DNA from: Bacteroidetes bacterium 4572_114
GTDB lineage: Bacteria > Bacteroidota > Bacteroidia > Bacteroidales > 4484-276
Length of the DNA stretch: 11,389 nucleotides
NCBI GenBank assembly: GCA_002254335.1
Contig: NIVA01000097.1
Span: 1-11,389 of the forward strand
Direction of reading: 5' to 3'
Program-made: the position numbers and the translations under genes
Part shown: positions 1 to 7,693 of the stretch, one piece after another
Layout of the letters: every line of letters starts with the position of its first letter
Numbering within the stretch: the stretch's first letter is position 1
Notes under the pieces: generated by a model
Told to the model about the DNA's origin: nothing
Databases searched by the model: none
The model's input: only the letters and a program-made list of their open reading frames with translations

Positions 1-68
1 ATTTATTATGCTATTTGCCGTATTGTATTTCAAAGTATAGATGCTGCCGGTAATTAGTATCAATAGAA

Positions 69-354
69 TTAATAATCCACACTAAACCCCTCCCCAACCT
101 TTATCAAATACGCCCTGCCAACATTTAATGTATCAAGTGTGCTGACCCCAGCAGCGGGCCAGAAAAGATTGCTGCCAATTGCCTCTTTAATAATTATAAT
201 GTCCTCCAGGTTGTTTTGGAAAAGTGTGGTAATTTGAACGTCGGTTGTTGATAAGACAGGGAACATGTTCCAGCCTGCTACAAAAGTTATGGTTTTATCT
301 TCAGGTTCCTGGCCAATGATGGTTAAATCGGCGGCTTGTTGAAGTTTGATGAAA
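69..354 (-). pseudogene. Detached C-terminal part of the lipase-like gene (shifted frame)
   Basis: This stretch continues the hydrolase at 362-2419 in another frame. Read from 354 downward it encodes YFIKLQQAADLTIIG, then an AGWNMFPVLS motif, a FWPAAGVSTLDTL motif and GRAYLIKVGEGFSVDY before a TAA at 69-71. These line up with the second half of the bipartite module in the T9SS protein at 6308-7693 (GWGLLPVLTS, VFWPEYGINTLQTL, PGKAYFVI). Removing one copy of the 8-bp repeat at 355-370 joins the two parts into one 780-codon reading frame. An internal ATG near 266 could give a 65-residue ORF, but that would be only a domain fragment. No T9SS sorting domain follows. The homology is seen; the loss of function is inferred. 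Confidence 0.75.
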
Positions 355-370
355 TATCCGCTTATCCGCT
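355..370. repeat. 8-bp perfect tandem duplication that breaks the hydrolase frame
   Basis: TATCCGCT occurs twice back to back, at 355-362 and 363-370 (AGCGGATA twice on the coding strand). The second copy turns the coding sequence K-S-G-Y-F-I-K into K-S-G-stop. One copy restores an open frame from 2419 to 69. Confidence 0.9.
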
Positions 371-2419
371 TTTATAATCCCAATCGCCGATGGTATTTAT
401 GCCGCCGAAGGGCCAGTAAACTTTGTCGAGGTTTTGAAGGATGATCATGTTGTCACCCAATTGGCCGGTAACTGAGGTAACAGCCTTATTTTGCGGATCA
501 AGATAACTTGAAAGGTCGTTCCAGCCAGGTTGCAGGCTGATGGTATGTTCGGGTGGCTTGGTTCGCATGGCCTCATTAAAGATAACCTCTTTTAAGTATG
601 GTGTAATTAATACATGTTCGTAATTTTGATCGGACCAATAGATTGAATCGAAGGGTGTTTTTTGCATAATTGCCGGGTCGGCGGCAATGTTGTAAAACAG
701 GTTCTCCTCGTCAATATCCAGCGCACTTATGGTTGGGATATAACTGTGGTTATCGTGCAAGGCAATTATATCGCCATAAGGCATTTCTATCGAATCCATC
801 TGTGCAAAGGTGGGGCTGTAACCTCCGGGGCTGTTATCGTAGGGTTTTTCGGAATAGACCGAAACATTCAATTCGTCATCCATTAAAAATAAAATGAATG
901 CTTTTCCTTCAAATATTTGTGATGTATTATGATCTTCAACAGCCCACACATTAGATTTTAGCGTCATGGAAAAAGATGAATAATTGTAGTCGATCACCTG
1001 GTCGCCGGGCTGGAAGGGTTGGCCTGTTGCATTGCCGCTGCCATCGCTTAGGGCGATTTTCCTTAAATTTTCGGGGTAATTGCCAATGCCTTCCAATTCT
1101 GTAAAAAACGCATCGAACATTGGATCAGGCCCTGCGGTTGCCGACGGTGGATCGGTGTAATGATAGGCCAGCATTTGTTTTGGCGACGGGGCGTCCAGCA
1201 TATCCACCATATCCTGGATTGCCTGGTCTAAATCTTTACCAAAAAACATCAAATATTGCAGCCCCAAGGGAATATTTGCCCCCTGGTTGGGCGTATCAAA
1301 TAAGATGAAAAGATTTGAGTTGTGGTCCATTGCATTGTTTTCCATGTAAGTTAATGCGTAACGTACAACAAGTCCGCCCATGCTTGGCCCCACGGTGATA
1401 ATCTGGTTTTGATAGTCAATAGTATCGTTTACCATTTGTAAAAGTTTCACCACCAAAAAGGCATTGCGCTGTATATATGTATTAGTGTTTTGATAGTTTA
1501 ACACTACAGCATCAAACCCTTCGGCACGCAAATCCTCTATCAGGTTTTCCTGGTTCAGTAAATTGTAAAGATCTTCCCATCCTAAATCATTTTCAGGGTC
1601 GATGCCCTCGCTGATTATTATTGGCCGGGTAAGTTTTGTGTTTTCATCCGAAAGGTAAACAAAGGCTTCACCGGTTGCCACATCGCCCTGGTAGGGAATA
1701 TCGCCCACAACAGACCAGGTGGCCGTTGGCGGGGGTGTTAAAAGAACAATCACATCAAAATAGAAAGCACTGAACAGCTCAATCCCGTTTTCAAAAACAG
1801 CTTTGACACGAATGATCTTTTGCCCGGTAGAAGCATACGAATGTGTAATGGTTTCATCCAGGTTTATGGGAAGCCAGGAATCTTTGTCGTCAAACTGAAT
1901 GAAGTATGATTGTGGCAGGCTTTGAAAATTGGAGAGGATTAAATTTTTTGCCAAAGCAAATTCCACTTCATTCCCGTTGTATGTTTTCGATTTTAGGGAA
2001 GCAGAACTAAAAACCGTTTTGACGGGTATTTCCACTCCGGTAAAATTAAGCCCACCTCGTCCATCGGCATAATTATCCAAACTTTGGTTGAGATAATTGT
2101 AGTGATAAAGCTGTAAGCCAATGGGGATAATGCCGTCTTTTAAATATTGCCTGGCATTTGATTTAATTTCAAGAGAAGACTTGATATCCTCTTGATTTAG
2201 GACAGCCTTTGAAAGCTCAAAATAGATTTGCCTCCAATTTTTCAGGGTGTTTGTTGCAGAAGTTGTAGTTCCGTCATATTTTTCAATACCTGAAACAGGA
2301 ACTGTTAGATCGTAGAGGATGCCGGTATTTACGGCGTTTTCGGGTTGGATGTTAACTTGTGCGGCCAGAAATGTTGGCAGGCACAGGATGATGATTAGGA
2401 TGTAAAGATGTTTTTTCAT
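362..2419 (-). CDS. Secreted alpha/beta-hydrolase (lipase/PGAP1-like), C-terminally truncated
   Basis: This encodes 685 residues. Residues 1-20 form a signal peptide ending LAA before Gln21, so export is expected. A beta-rich N-terminal part (about 30-260) precedes the hydrolase core. The core opens with PIIISEGIDP (266-275) and has a helix-rich stretch before the nucleophile elbow GPSMGG (344-349), with Ser346 as the likely nucleophile. FDTPNQGAN (374-382) follows, as in lipases. Late histidines at 558 (HSYIPTISALD) and 602 are candidates for the catalytic His. Residues 628-685 are the first half of a bipartite GWN..SSYLDP / YWP..NTIGDW module. The stop codon is created by the 8-bp duplication at 355-370. 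The family suggests an esterase or lipase; the substrate is unknown. The gene diverges from the surface cluster at 3443. Confidence 0.85.
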   Translation of the reverse strand: MKKHLYILIIILCLPTFLAAQVNIQPENAVNTGILYDLTVPVSGIEKYDGTTTSATNTLKNWRQIYFELSKAVLNQEDIKSSLEIKSNARQYLKDGIIPIGLQLYHYNYLNQSLDNYADGRGGLNFTGVEIPVKTVFSSASLKSKTYNGNEVEFALAKNLILSNFQSLPQSYFIQFDDKDSWLPINLDETITHSYASTGQKIIRVKAVFENGIELFSAFYFDVIVLLTPPPTATWSVVGDIPYQGDVATGEAFVYLSDENTKLTRPIIISEGIDPENDLGWEDLYNLLNQENLIEDLRAEGFDAVVLNYQNTNTYIQRNAFLVVKLLQMVNDTIDYQNQIITVGPSMGGLVVRYALTYMENNAMDHNSNLFILFDTPNQGANIPLGLQYLMFFGKDLDQAIQDMVDMLDAPSPKQMLAYHYTDPPSATAGPDPMFDAFFTELEGIGNYPENLRKIALSDGSGNATGQPFQPGDQVIDYNYSSFSMTLKSNVWAVEDHNTSQIFEGKAFILFLMDDELNVSVYSEKPYDNSPGGYSPTFAQMDSIEMPYGDIIALHDNHSYIPTISALDIDEENLFYNIAADPAIMQKTPFDSIYWSDQNYEHVLITPYLKEVIFNEAMRTKPPEHTISLQPGWNDLSSYLDPQNKAVTSVTGQLGDNMIILQNLDKVYWPFGGINTIGDWDYKSG

Positions 2420-2442
2420 GATGATGATGTTTTAATTTTCAT

Positions 2443-2450
2443 CAAAGATA
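2443..2450 (-). promoter_or_regulatory. Bacteroidota -7 promoter element for the hydrolase gene
   Basis: Read on the minus strand this is TATCTTTG, an exact match to the TAnnTTTG -7 element. It lies 23 nt upstream of the ATG at 2419, leaving a leader of roughly 15-20 nt. No good TTTG -33 box is visible. The expected position is filled by the purine-rich repeat. Confidence 0.5.
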
Positions 2451-2500
2451 AGAAAATTGGAAAATTGGAAAGTGGAAAGATGGAAAAGTGGAAAGATGGG
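2451..2500. repeat. Degenerate purine-rich short repeat
   Basis: The plus strand is almost entirely A, G and T, built of variants of GGAAAATT, GGAAAGTG and GGAAAGATG repeated about six times with 8-9 base spacing. It lies directly upstream of the hydrolase promoter and covers its -33 region. Open frames through it look like low-complexity artefacts. Confidence 0.6.
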
Positions 2501-2504
2501 GGTG

Positions 2505-3397
2505 ATGTTATGATGGAGAGGCTGAGGCGGGTGATGCGAAAAAAACTGACGGGGGCCGGCCTGGGGAGGTCTTGTCAGAGTTGGGTTAGGGATAAATCAT
2601 TAATTCTGAACAAAAAAATCAGCCGCCATTTCAACAAGCTACCACTTCAATCCCTGCCGCAGGTTTCACACAATTTACACATGCTACCCCTAAATAGGTG
2701 GTTCTCACATCTTATGAATACATTAATGAGTCTGGTCAAAAAACGAAGTTTTTGAAAATTAGTGTAATTTTATTGTTTTCAAATACGTGATTGCAAGATA
2801 ATTAGAAAAGCATATTATCGCATCCATATGACTGAAAGGCATCCGTATGGACGGACAAGTTTCGCGGCAAAATATGGCTTTTTAGACCGGGCTCAATTAA
2901 AACAAAAAGACTAAATAATCAATGTCTTACCGTAGAGCAATTTAGAAAGCTGTCAGCATTATCTGTGGATAGTTTTGGATTTTGGGTTTAGTCCCGAACC
3001 CCGATAGCTATCGGGGTCGGGATGAGTTTCGATTTTTAAAATCATCGACTTTATGGACAAACAAATTACCCTCCTTTCATAATCCTGATATTTGTTTACT
3101 TTTTAAGTTTCCCGCAAAGTACAGAGGCAATGAAACCAGGTTGTATTCAAGGTTTTTCATTACCCCTTTTATATTGATAGTGGCTGAAAGCTTATTGCCA
3201 ACCGAAGCCAAATCAAGATTAAAACGGTTTTCTGCCATTTTTTTTAGTAGTGGTTTTCTGCTATGGTAAGAATATTATTTGCTTGTAACATTGTAAACGA
3301 AAAAGAAGAAATATACCAAACTCAGTTATTGCACCAAAATGTAACATAAGTTAAAACATTTGAAACATAATTTGAAGGGATAACTTTTGTTCGGGTG
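2505..3397. other. Long intergenic region without a convincing gene
   Basis: No open frame here looks like a recognised protein. What can be seen: a direct repeat GCATCCATATG / GCATCCGTATG (2820-2830 and 2839-2849), whose arms can also fold imperfectly; the palindrome at 2992-3022; an open frame without an ATG at about 2837-2990 (contains LTVEQFRKLSALS); and a 53-codon minus-strand frame at 3077-3238 starting MAENRFNLDL. The last two may be remnants of lost genes, but I recognise neither. No tRNA or rRNA signature is visible. Confidence 0.5.
2992..3022. repeat. Near-perfect GATAGCTATC-centred palindrome
   Basis: The core CCCCGATAGCTATCGGGG (2999-3016) is perfectly self-complementary. With flanks TCCCGA and TCGGGA the arms extend to 15 bp with a single bulged A at 2997-2998. 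No T-run follows on either strand, so it is not a typical intrinsic terminator. It looks like a dispersed REP-type intergenic palindrome, though its copy number cannot be judged from one window. Confidence 0.7.
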
Positions 3398-3405
3398 TAG
3401 TTTTG
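3398..3405 (+). promoter_or_regulatory. -7 promoter element for the surface-protein cluster
   Basis: TAGTTTTG matches TAnnTTTG exactly. A TTTG at 3371-3374 lies 23 nt upstream, slightly wider than the usual -33/-7 spacing. The ATG at 3443 is 37 nt downstream. An overlapping TAACTTTTG at 3381 is a weaker alternative. Confidence 0.45.
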
Positions 3406-3442
3406 TTTCAATTCAATTATTTATAACCTAAAATCTAGTACA

Positions 3443-4744
3443 ATGAAAAAAGTAACTTTAACATTAGTAATGGTGATTGCCGGAATAGTTTCGGTTTTTG
3501 CACAAGTGCCACAGGCCTTTAAATACCAGGCCGTGATTTATGATGAAAACGGGGGGCCTCTGTCAAATCAGTTGGTAAACTTCAGATTTTCCATAGGAAT
3601 TTCCGAAGAATATATCATGTATCAGGAAACCTATGCAGATACTACAAATGAGTATGGCCATATAAGTGTAAATGTCGGTTTTGGTACCCCAACCCTTGGC
3701 ATCGCTTTTTCATCGATTTCCTGGAGTTTTCCGTACCAAAAAAAACTTTATGTTCAAATAGACAAAACCGGAGGGGATGATTTCGAAATGCTCGGAAGTT
3801 CGTTACTGTTAAGCGTGCCCTATGCCCAGTTTGCCAACGATGCCAAAGTAAATAAAATCGCGGATGCCGACAGCGACACCCGCATCACTGTAGAAGAAAA
3901 TTATGATGAAGACACCATCCGCTTTTTTGTGGATGGAGATGAAGTAATGAAACACGATGGCAAAACATTGCATTTCTCGGAGGCTAATAATAATATTTTT
4001 ATTGGCAAAGATGCAGGAATGGTAAACATTAACGGCGAATACAACACTGTTTTGGGAGGTGATGCCCTAAGTTCAAATACTGCCGGCGATTACAATATTG
4101 CCATTGGCGGGAAGGCACTTAGCAGTAACACTGCCGGTAATGGCAATATGGCCATTGGGTACAAGGCACTCTATAAAAACACCAATGGCTTCGGAAACAC
4201 CGCTATTGGCCCACAAGCTGGATATTTGAATACCAGCGGCGATAATAATATCTTTATTGGTAAGATGGCCGGATACCACGAGACAGGAGATAAAAAGCTG
4301 TATATTGAAAACTCTTCTGCCACGCCTGACAGTGCCCTGATCTATGGAGAGTTTGACAACGACTTGCTGGTATTCAATGCAAAAGTGGGTATTGGAACCA
4401 AAGTGCCGGGATCAAACAATTTGAATGTTTACCGTGGCAGCGGTGATGTAGGTGCGGGAAAATCGTCAATATATGGCTATAGGAGTGGTATATACAATTA
4501 TTCTGACACATCCGCAGGAGGCAGCTCCTGGAGTAAATATGGCATTGATGCAGCCATCAAAGGATATTCTTATTGGGGAAACCGTTTTACAGCCGGTGTA
4601 GCTGGATACAGCTACCTGGATTATCAACTTTCTGCAGCGGTTGTAGGTTCTGACAATAGTGGATACATAAAAGGACAGGCATCGAATGGGCTGATATGGG
4701 CGGTGGCAATTGGTATAGAACAGGAAACTATATTTATAACCTGA
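3443..4744 (+). CDS. Secreted fibre/adhesin-like protein with YadA-head-like repeats (N-terminal part of a frameshifted gene)
   Basis: This encodes 433 residues as read. Residues 1-20 form a signal peptide (VSVFA, then Gln21). Residues 22-134 are a conserved Bacteroidota module, recognised from PQAFKYQAV at its start and LLLSVPYAQFA at its end. Residues 184-285 are six 17-residue repeats of the type N-x-AIG-x-x-AL-x-x-NT-x-G, like YadA head repeats. VGIGTKVP (315-322) starts a tail-fibre-like region, followed by Gly/Tyr-rich GVAGYSYLDY segments. After Trp419 the frame is lost: the last 14 residues do not fit the family, while the +1 frame continues with GGGNWYRTG. One extra G in the run at 4698-4700 would give a single 611-residue protein ending at 5277. 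The likely role is a trimeric surface fibre or adhesin; this is inference. Confidence 0.85.
   Translation: MKKVTLTLVMVIAGIVSVFAQVPQAFKYQAVIYDENGGPLSNQLVNFRFSIGISEEYIMYQETYADTTNEYGHISVNVGFGTPTLGIAFSSISWSFPYQKKLYVQIDKTGGDDFEMLGSSLLLSVPYAQFANDAKVNKIADADSDTRITVEENYDEDTIRFFVDGDEVMKHDGKTLHFSEANNNIFIGKDAGMVNINGEYNTVLGGDALSSNTAGDYNIAIGGKALSSNTAGNGNMAIGYKALYKNTNGFGNTAIGPQAGYLNTSGDNNIFIGKMAGYHETGDKKLYIENSSATPDSALIYGEFDNDLLVFNAKVGIGTKVPGSNNLNVYRGSGDVGAGKSSIYGYRSGIYNYSDTSAGGSSWSKYGIDAAIKGYSYWGNRFTAGVAGYSYLDYQLSAAVVGSDNSGYIKGQASNGLIWAVAIGIEQETIFIT
3992..4297 (+). repeat. Six tandem 51-bp (17-residue) coding repeats
   Basis: The units begin at Asn184, 201, 218, 235, 252 and 269 of the fibre protein, most with an (A/F)IG core; the last drifts. 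Units 2 and 3 share ALSSNTAG. This periodicity is typical of left-handed beta-roll heads of trimeric adhesins. Copy number may vary between strains by recombination. Confidence 0.8.
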
Positions 4745-5277
4745 GCGATTCTATCGGGATCGGAACATATATCCCGTCAGAAAAACTTCAGGTAAATGGA
4801 AGCATTTATTTGAAAGAAAACTACCCAAAAATTATTTTCAGGGATGCGGATGTAGGGGGAACCAAACCAACTCTCCTTATCGAAAAGAATGACCGCCTTG
4901 TTGTTTGTGGTAGCGATGATGAAGAGGAAATATTTCTTGGTCTTTATTCCACGTTTCAAAAAACAAGGCAATCGGATGCAAACCTGAAAATATATGGAAA
5001 ATCCACAAATACCTGGGGCAATTATTTGGAGTTGAGGCACGATGGCTCGGATGGCAAAATAATAACTGATATCGGCGATATTATTCTTGAACCTGAGACG
5101 AATGTCGGTATTGGCACATCCCAACCGGAAGCATTATTGGATGTAAATGGTGATGCTTGTATTCGCGGAAACCTTGATATGAAACAAAATCAGGCAAAGA
5201 ATTTTGTGATCGAAAACCGTACAGATGATCCTGAAAATCCTGTAGTTGGCCAAATGTGGATTCGGATAGATCTTTAA
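4696..5277 (+). CDS. C-terminal part of the frameshifted fibre protein
   Basis: This is a 193-residue frame that starts at an internal ATG overlapping the frameshift. It has no signal peptide. It begins GGGNWYRTGNYIYNLSDS, followed by two VGIGT-type anchors: SIGIGTYIPSEKLQVNG and, near residue 138, VGIGTSQPEALLDVNG. These precede tail-fibre-like stretches. The end, NLDMKQNQAKNFVIENR followed by VGQMWIRIDL, is the usual C-terminus of these Bacteroidota fibre proteins, so nothing more seems to be missing. It is best read as the second half of the gene starting at 3443, not as an independent gene. Translation on its own would give a non-exported fragment. Whether the one-base gap is real or a sequencing error cannot be told from the sequence alone. 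Confidence 0.75.
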   Translation: MGGGNWYRTGNYIYNLSDSIGIGTYIPSEKLQVNGSIYLKENYPKIIFRDADVGGTKPTLLIEKNDRLVVCGSDDEEEIFLGLYSTFQKTRQSDANLKIYGKSTNTWGNYLELRHDGSDGKIITDIGDIILEPETNVGIGTSQPEALLDVNGDACIRGNLDMKQNQAKNFVIENRTDDPENPVVGQMWIRIDL

Positions 5278-5280
5278 TGA

Positions 5281-5286
5281 GGGAGG
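5281..5286 (+). promoter_or_regulatory. Shine-Dalgarno-like site before the FISUMP gene
   Basis: GGGAGG sits 7 nt upstream of the ATG at 5294. Strong Shine-Dalgarno sites are uncommon in this phylum. With only 16 nt between the fibre stop and this ATG, it fixes the start and supports co-transcription. Confidence 0.55.
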
Positions 5287-5293
5287 AAAAGTC

Positions 5294-6220
5294 ATGAAAA
5301 ACATTAATATTTTAACCGATAAAAATATCATCAGTTTGCTGAGCCTGCTTGTTTTCCTTTTTGGCTTTGTGTCATTGCCAAGGGCACAGCAAAATGCCCC
5401 ACTGGGAAACATAGCTATCGAAACACCATCAGGCAAGCTCTATCTTGAAATAATTACTATTGATGAAGCAATTGCTGACGGTAAAGGTGTTGTGAAAATT
5501 GTAACAGGCAATGGAATTACCGGAGCTGCCGAACTGGTACATACCGACCATGAAGATGCTTCCCCTGTAAGAATCAGTACTCCTGCAGGGATTGTGTCGT
5601 GGCGTGCCGATGCTTGTGGTGGAGAACACTCGATCAATTACCAGGGCCAGTCGTATCGAATTACAGGTATCGGAAACCAATGCTGGACGGCAGAGAACCT
5701 GAATGTAGGAAACCGAATTAATGGGAATATTGAGATGACTAATAATGGCACTATTGAAAAATACTGCTACAATAACGATCCTGCCAATTGCGATACCCTC
5801 GGCGCTTTGTACTCATGGAACGAAATGATGACTTACTCTACAACTCCGGGAATTCAAGGTATCTGTCCAAATGGCTGGCACTTACCCACTTCTCAGGAAA
5901 TTAATACACTAATTGGTTACTTTGGCGGAATGTACACGGCAGGTGGCAAAATGAAAGAGACTGGAATATATCATTGGAACCCGCCCAATACCGGGGCTAC
6001 TGATACAGGTGGATTTACAGCATTACCTGGCGGTGTCAGAGGTCTCAATAATGGAAATTTCACAGAAATAGGTACCCGGGCCTGGTTCTGGAGTTCCAGC
6101 AAACACGCTTCAAACAATTATATCGCACAAGCGCGAAATTTATATTATGCTACTACCGTTGCTACAAATCATGGCAGCAATAAGGGTTACGGCTATAGTG
6201 TTCGTTGTGTGAAGAATTAA
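5294..6220 (+). CDS. Secreted FISUMP-domain protein
   Basis: This encodes 308 residues. Residues 1-31 are a signal peptide with a hydrophobic core LLSLLVFLFGFVSL and a PRA-QQ cleavage site. Residues 35-105 form a short beta-rich linker domain I do not recognise. From about residue 115 there is a complete FISUMP (Fibrobacter succinogenes major paralogous) domain. Its landmarks are NQCWTAENLNVG (128-139), YCYNNDPANCDTLGALYSWNEMM (157-179), GICPNGWHLPTSQE (189-202), WFWSSS (264-269) and a terminal GYSVRCVKN. Six cysteines (108, 130, 158, 166, 191, 305) could pair after export. FISUMP proteins are surface or secreted; their molecular role is poorly defined and binding or adhesion is usually suspected. 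The gene follows the fibre gene by 16 nt and probably shares its transcript. No T9SS signal is seen. Confidence 0.88.
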   Translation: MKNINILTDKNIISLLSLLVFLFGFVSLPRAQQNAPLGNIAIETPSGKLYLEIITIDEAIADGKGVVKIVTGNGITGAAELVHTDHEDASPVRISTPAGIVSWRADACGGEHSINYQGQSYRITGIGNQCWTAENLNVGNRINGNIEMTNNGTIEKYCYNNDPANCDTLGALYSWNEMMTYSTTPGIQGICPNGWHLPTSQEINTLIGYFGGMYTAGGKMKETGIYHWNPPNTGATDTGGFTALPGGVRGLNNGNFTEIGTRAWFWSSSKHASNNYIAQARNLYYATTVATNHGSNKGYGYSVRCVKN

Positions 6221-6307
6221 ACAAATTAGCTATAAAAGTAATACAATACCAAGCTAAAGCTATGCAACGAAAATTTATAAAAAATATTCATCTAAATTCT
6301 ATACAAA

Positions 6308-7693
6308 ATGAAAACACTAATCACAACAATAGCCATCTGGCTCAGTGCAACAGTGCTGTATGGCCAATCCGTATCCCCCGAAGTTATTGCAACATCCGGC
6401 GGATATTTTGAAAACGCCGAAATTAGCCTTAGCTGGACCCTTGGCGAAACGGTAACCGAAACATTCTCAAGCGGGAATGTAACCCTCACTCAGGGTTTTC
6501 AACAACCCTATAATTTTTATCTTCAGCAAATCCTCAATATCCCGGTGGGCTGGAGCGGTGTGTCCACATATCTTGATCTGCAAAATAAAGGTGTGGAAAG
6601 TATTTTTGATCCCTACCAAAACGACCTGATCATTATGGCTTCGATGACTGATTTTTACTACCCGGCGCAACAGGTTAACACAATCGGAAACTGGGACTAC
6701 AACACCGGTTACCAGATAAAAGCGGAAAACGGTTTTGAGCTTTCGCTTTCCGGTTCAAAAATTGCAAATCCGGTGGTTGAGATCTACTCGCCGGGCTGGG
6801 GGCTGCTTCCGGTGCTTACCTCCTGCGAGGTGCCTGTGGCCGATGTTCTTTTCGATGGCAGCGAACAGTTGCAACTTGTAAAACAGGTGGCCGGGCCTTT
6901 GGTCTTTTGGCCTGAGTATGGCATAAACACCTTGCAAACCCTGCTCCCGGGCAAGGCATATTTCGTGATTTCGCCCGATGTAGGCGTAGTTACTTTTCCT
7001 GAATGTTCAAAATCATCACCGGCAAACCGGCAGGAAGTTAGGCCCTTGAACTTCTCCCCCTGGAACGATTTGCACTACACCGCCGTTTCGCATGTTATTG
7101 CCTTTCCGGCAGATGTGTTGGCAGGGTCGGGAATTATGGCCGGGGATGCCATCGGGGTTTTTACGCCTGACGGGCTTTGCGCGGGCCGCACAAAAATCAC
7201 CAATATTTTGTCGGGTGCCGTTGTAACAGCTTTTGGCAACGACGAAACCACATTGCCCAAAGATGGGTTCGGGCCTGGCGAGATGTTGACTTTTAAGGTT
7301 TTCAGGCCGTCAACAAACCAGGGGTTCAACCTTGAAGTGGGGTATGTGCCATCGCTGCCAAACGCAGGGATATTTGCTACACACGGCCTGTCGGCAGCTG
7401 ATAACCTTAAACTACAACACTTGGGTGTCCGGGAATTTTCGGGATTTTCTATCCAGGTTTTTCCAAACCCATCCAATGGGAACTTTAACCTGGCCCTTAG
7501 CCATTGGCCCCAGAACCTAGAAGTATATATCACCGATATTAAGGGCAGCATACATAAGGTATTTACGCCCGGTAAAATGCCAAACGGTTCTATATATAAC
7601 TTCGATTTAAGTTTCTTGCCCAGGGGGATGTATTTCCTTAAACTTGTGGATGGAAGCATGGTTGGGATGAGGAAGATTGTGGTACAAAAATGA
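6308..7693 (+). CDS. Modular secreted protein with T9SS type A sorting domain
   Basis: This encodes 461 residues. Residues 1-19 are the signal peptide (ending VLYG, then Gln20). Residues 21-66 (VIATSGGYFENAEISLSWTLGE, then TQGFQQP) are a common N-terminal module of Bacteroidota surface proteins. Residues 78-230 hold the bipartite module: GWSGVSTYLD with FYYPAQQVNTIGNWD, then GWGLLPVL with VFWPEYGINTLQTLLPGKAYFV. It matches the C-terminus of the hydrolase at 69-2419. Residues 250-365 are a beta-sandwich-like unit with GDAIGVF and FGPGEMLTF motifs. Residues 380-461 are a T9SS type A C-terminal domain: VFPNPSNGNFNL near its start, LPRGMYFLKL, and a basic KIVVQK end. T9SS cargo of this type is carried across the outer membrane and anchored or released after cleavage. 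The gene lies 87 nt after the FISUMP gene. No enzyme motif is seen. Confidence 0.88.
   Translation: MKTLITTIAIWLSATVLYGQSVSPEVIATSGGYFENAEISLSWTLGETVTETFSSGNVTLTQGFQQPYNFYLQQILNIPVGWSGVSTYLDLQNKGVESIFDPYQNDLIIMASMTDFYYPAQQVNTIGNWDYNTGYQIKAENGFELSLSGSKIANPVVEIYSPGWGLLPVLTSCEVPVADVLFDGSEQLQLVKQVAGPLVFWPEYGINTLQTLLPGKAYFVISPDVGVVTFPECSKSSPANRQEVRPLNFSPWNDLHYTAVSHVIAFPADVLAGSGIMAGDAIGVFTPDGLCAGRTKITNILSGAVVTAFGNDETTLPKDGFGPGEMLTFKVFRPSTNQGFNLEVGYVPSLPNAGIFATHGLSAADNLKLQHLGVREFSGFSIQVFPNPSNGNFNLALSHWPQNLEVYITDIKGSIHKVFTPGKMPNGSIYNFDLSFLPRGMYFLKLVDGSMVGMRKIVVQK

Noticed and set aside
1..68. Continuation of the hydrolase or a T9SS sorting domain beyond its stop
   Set aside because: All minus-strand frames here are closed by stops and show no sorting-domain motif.
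2408..2755. 115-codon plus-strand open frame starting inside the hydrolase start region
   Set aside because: It runs through the purine-rich repeat, is low-complexity at first, has no family resemblance and overlaps the promoter and start of the hydrolase.
3077..3238. 53-codon minus-strand frame (MAENRFNLDL...)
   Set aside because: The composition is plausible, but there is no promoter, no terminator and no recognised family. Kept as a possible relic only.
2982..3269. 95-codon plus-strand open frame
   Set aside because: It starts within the palindrome and its residue composition is unlike a folded protein; probably chance.
3992..4297. CRISPR-like or non-coding tandem repeat
   Set aside because: The 51-bp period is in frame and conserved at protein level only; it is a beta-roll coding repeat.
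7075..7659. 194-codon minus-strand open frame
   Set aside because: It is the shadow of the T9SS protein gene, whose domains are clear in the plus frame.
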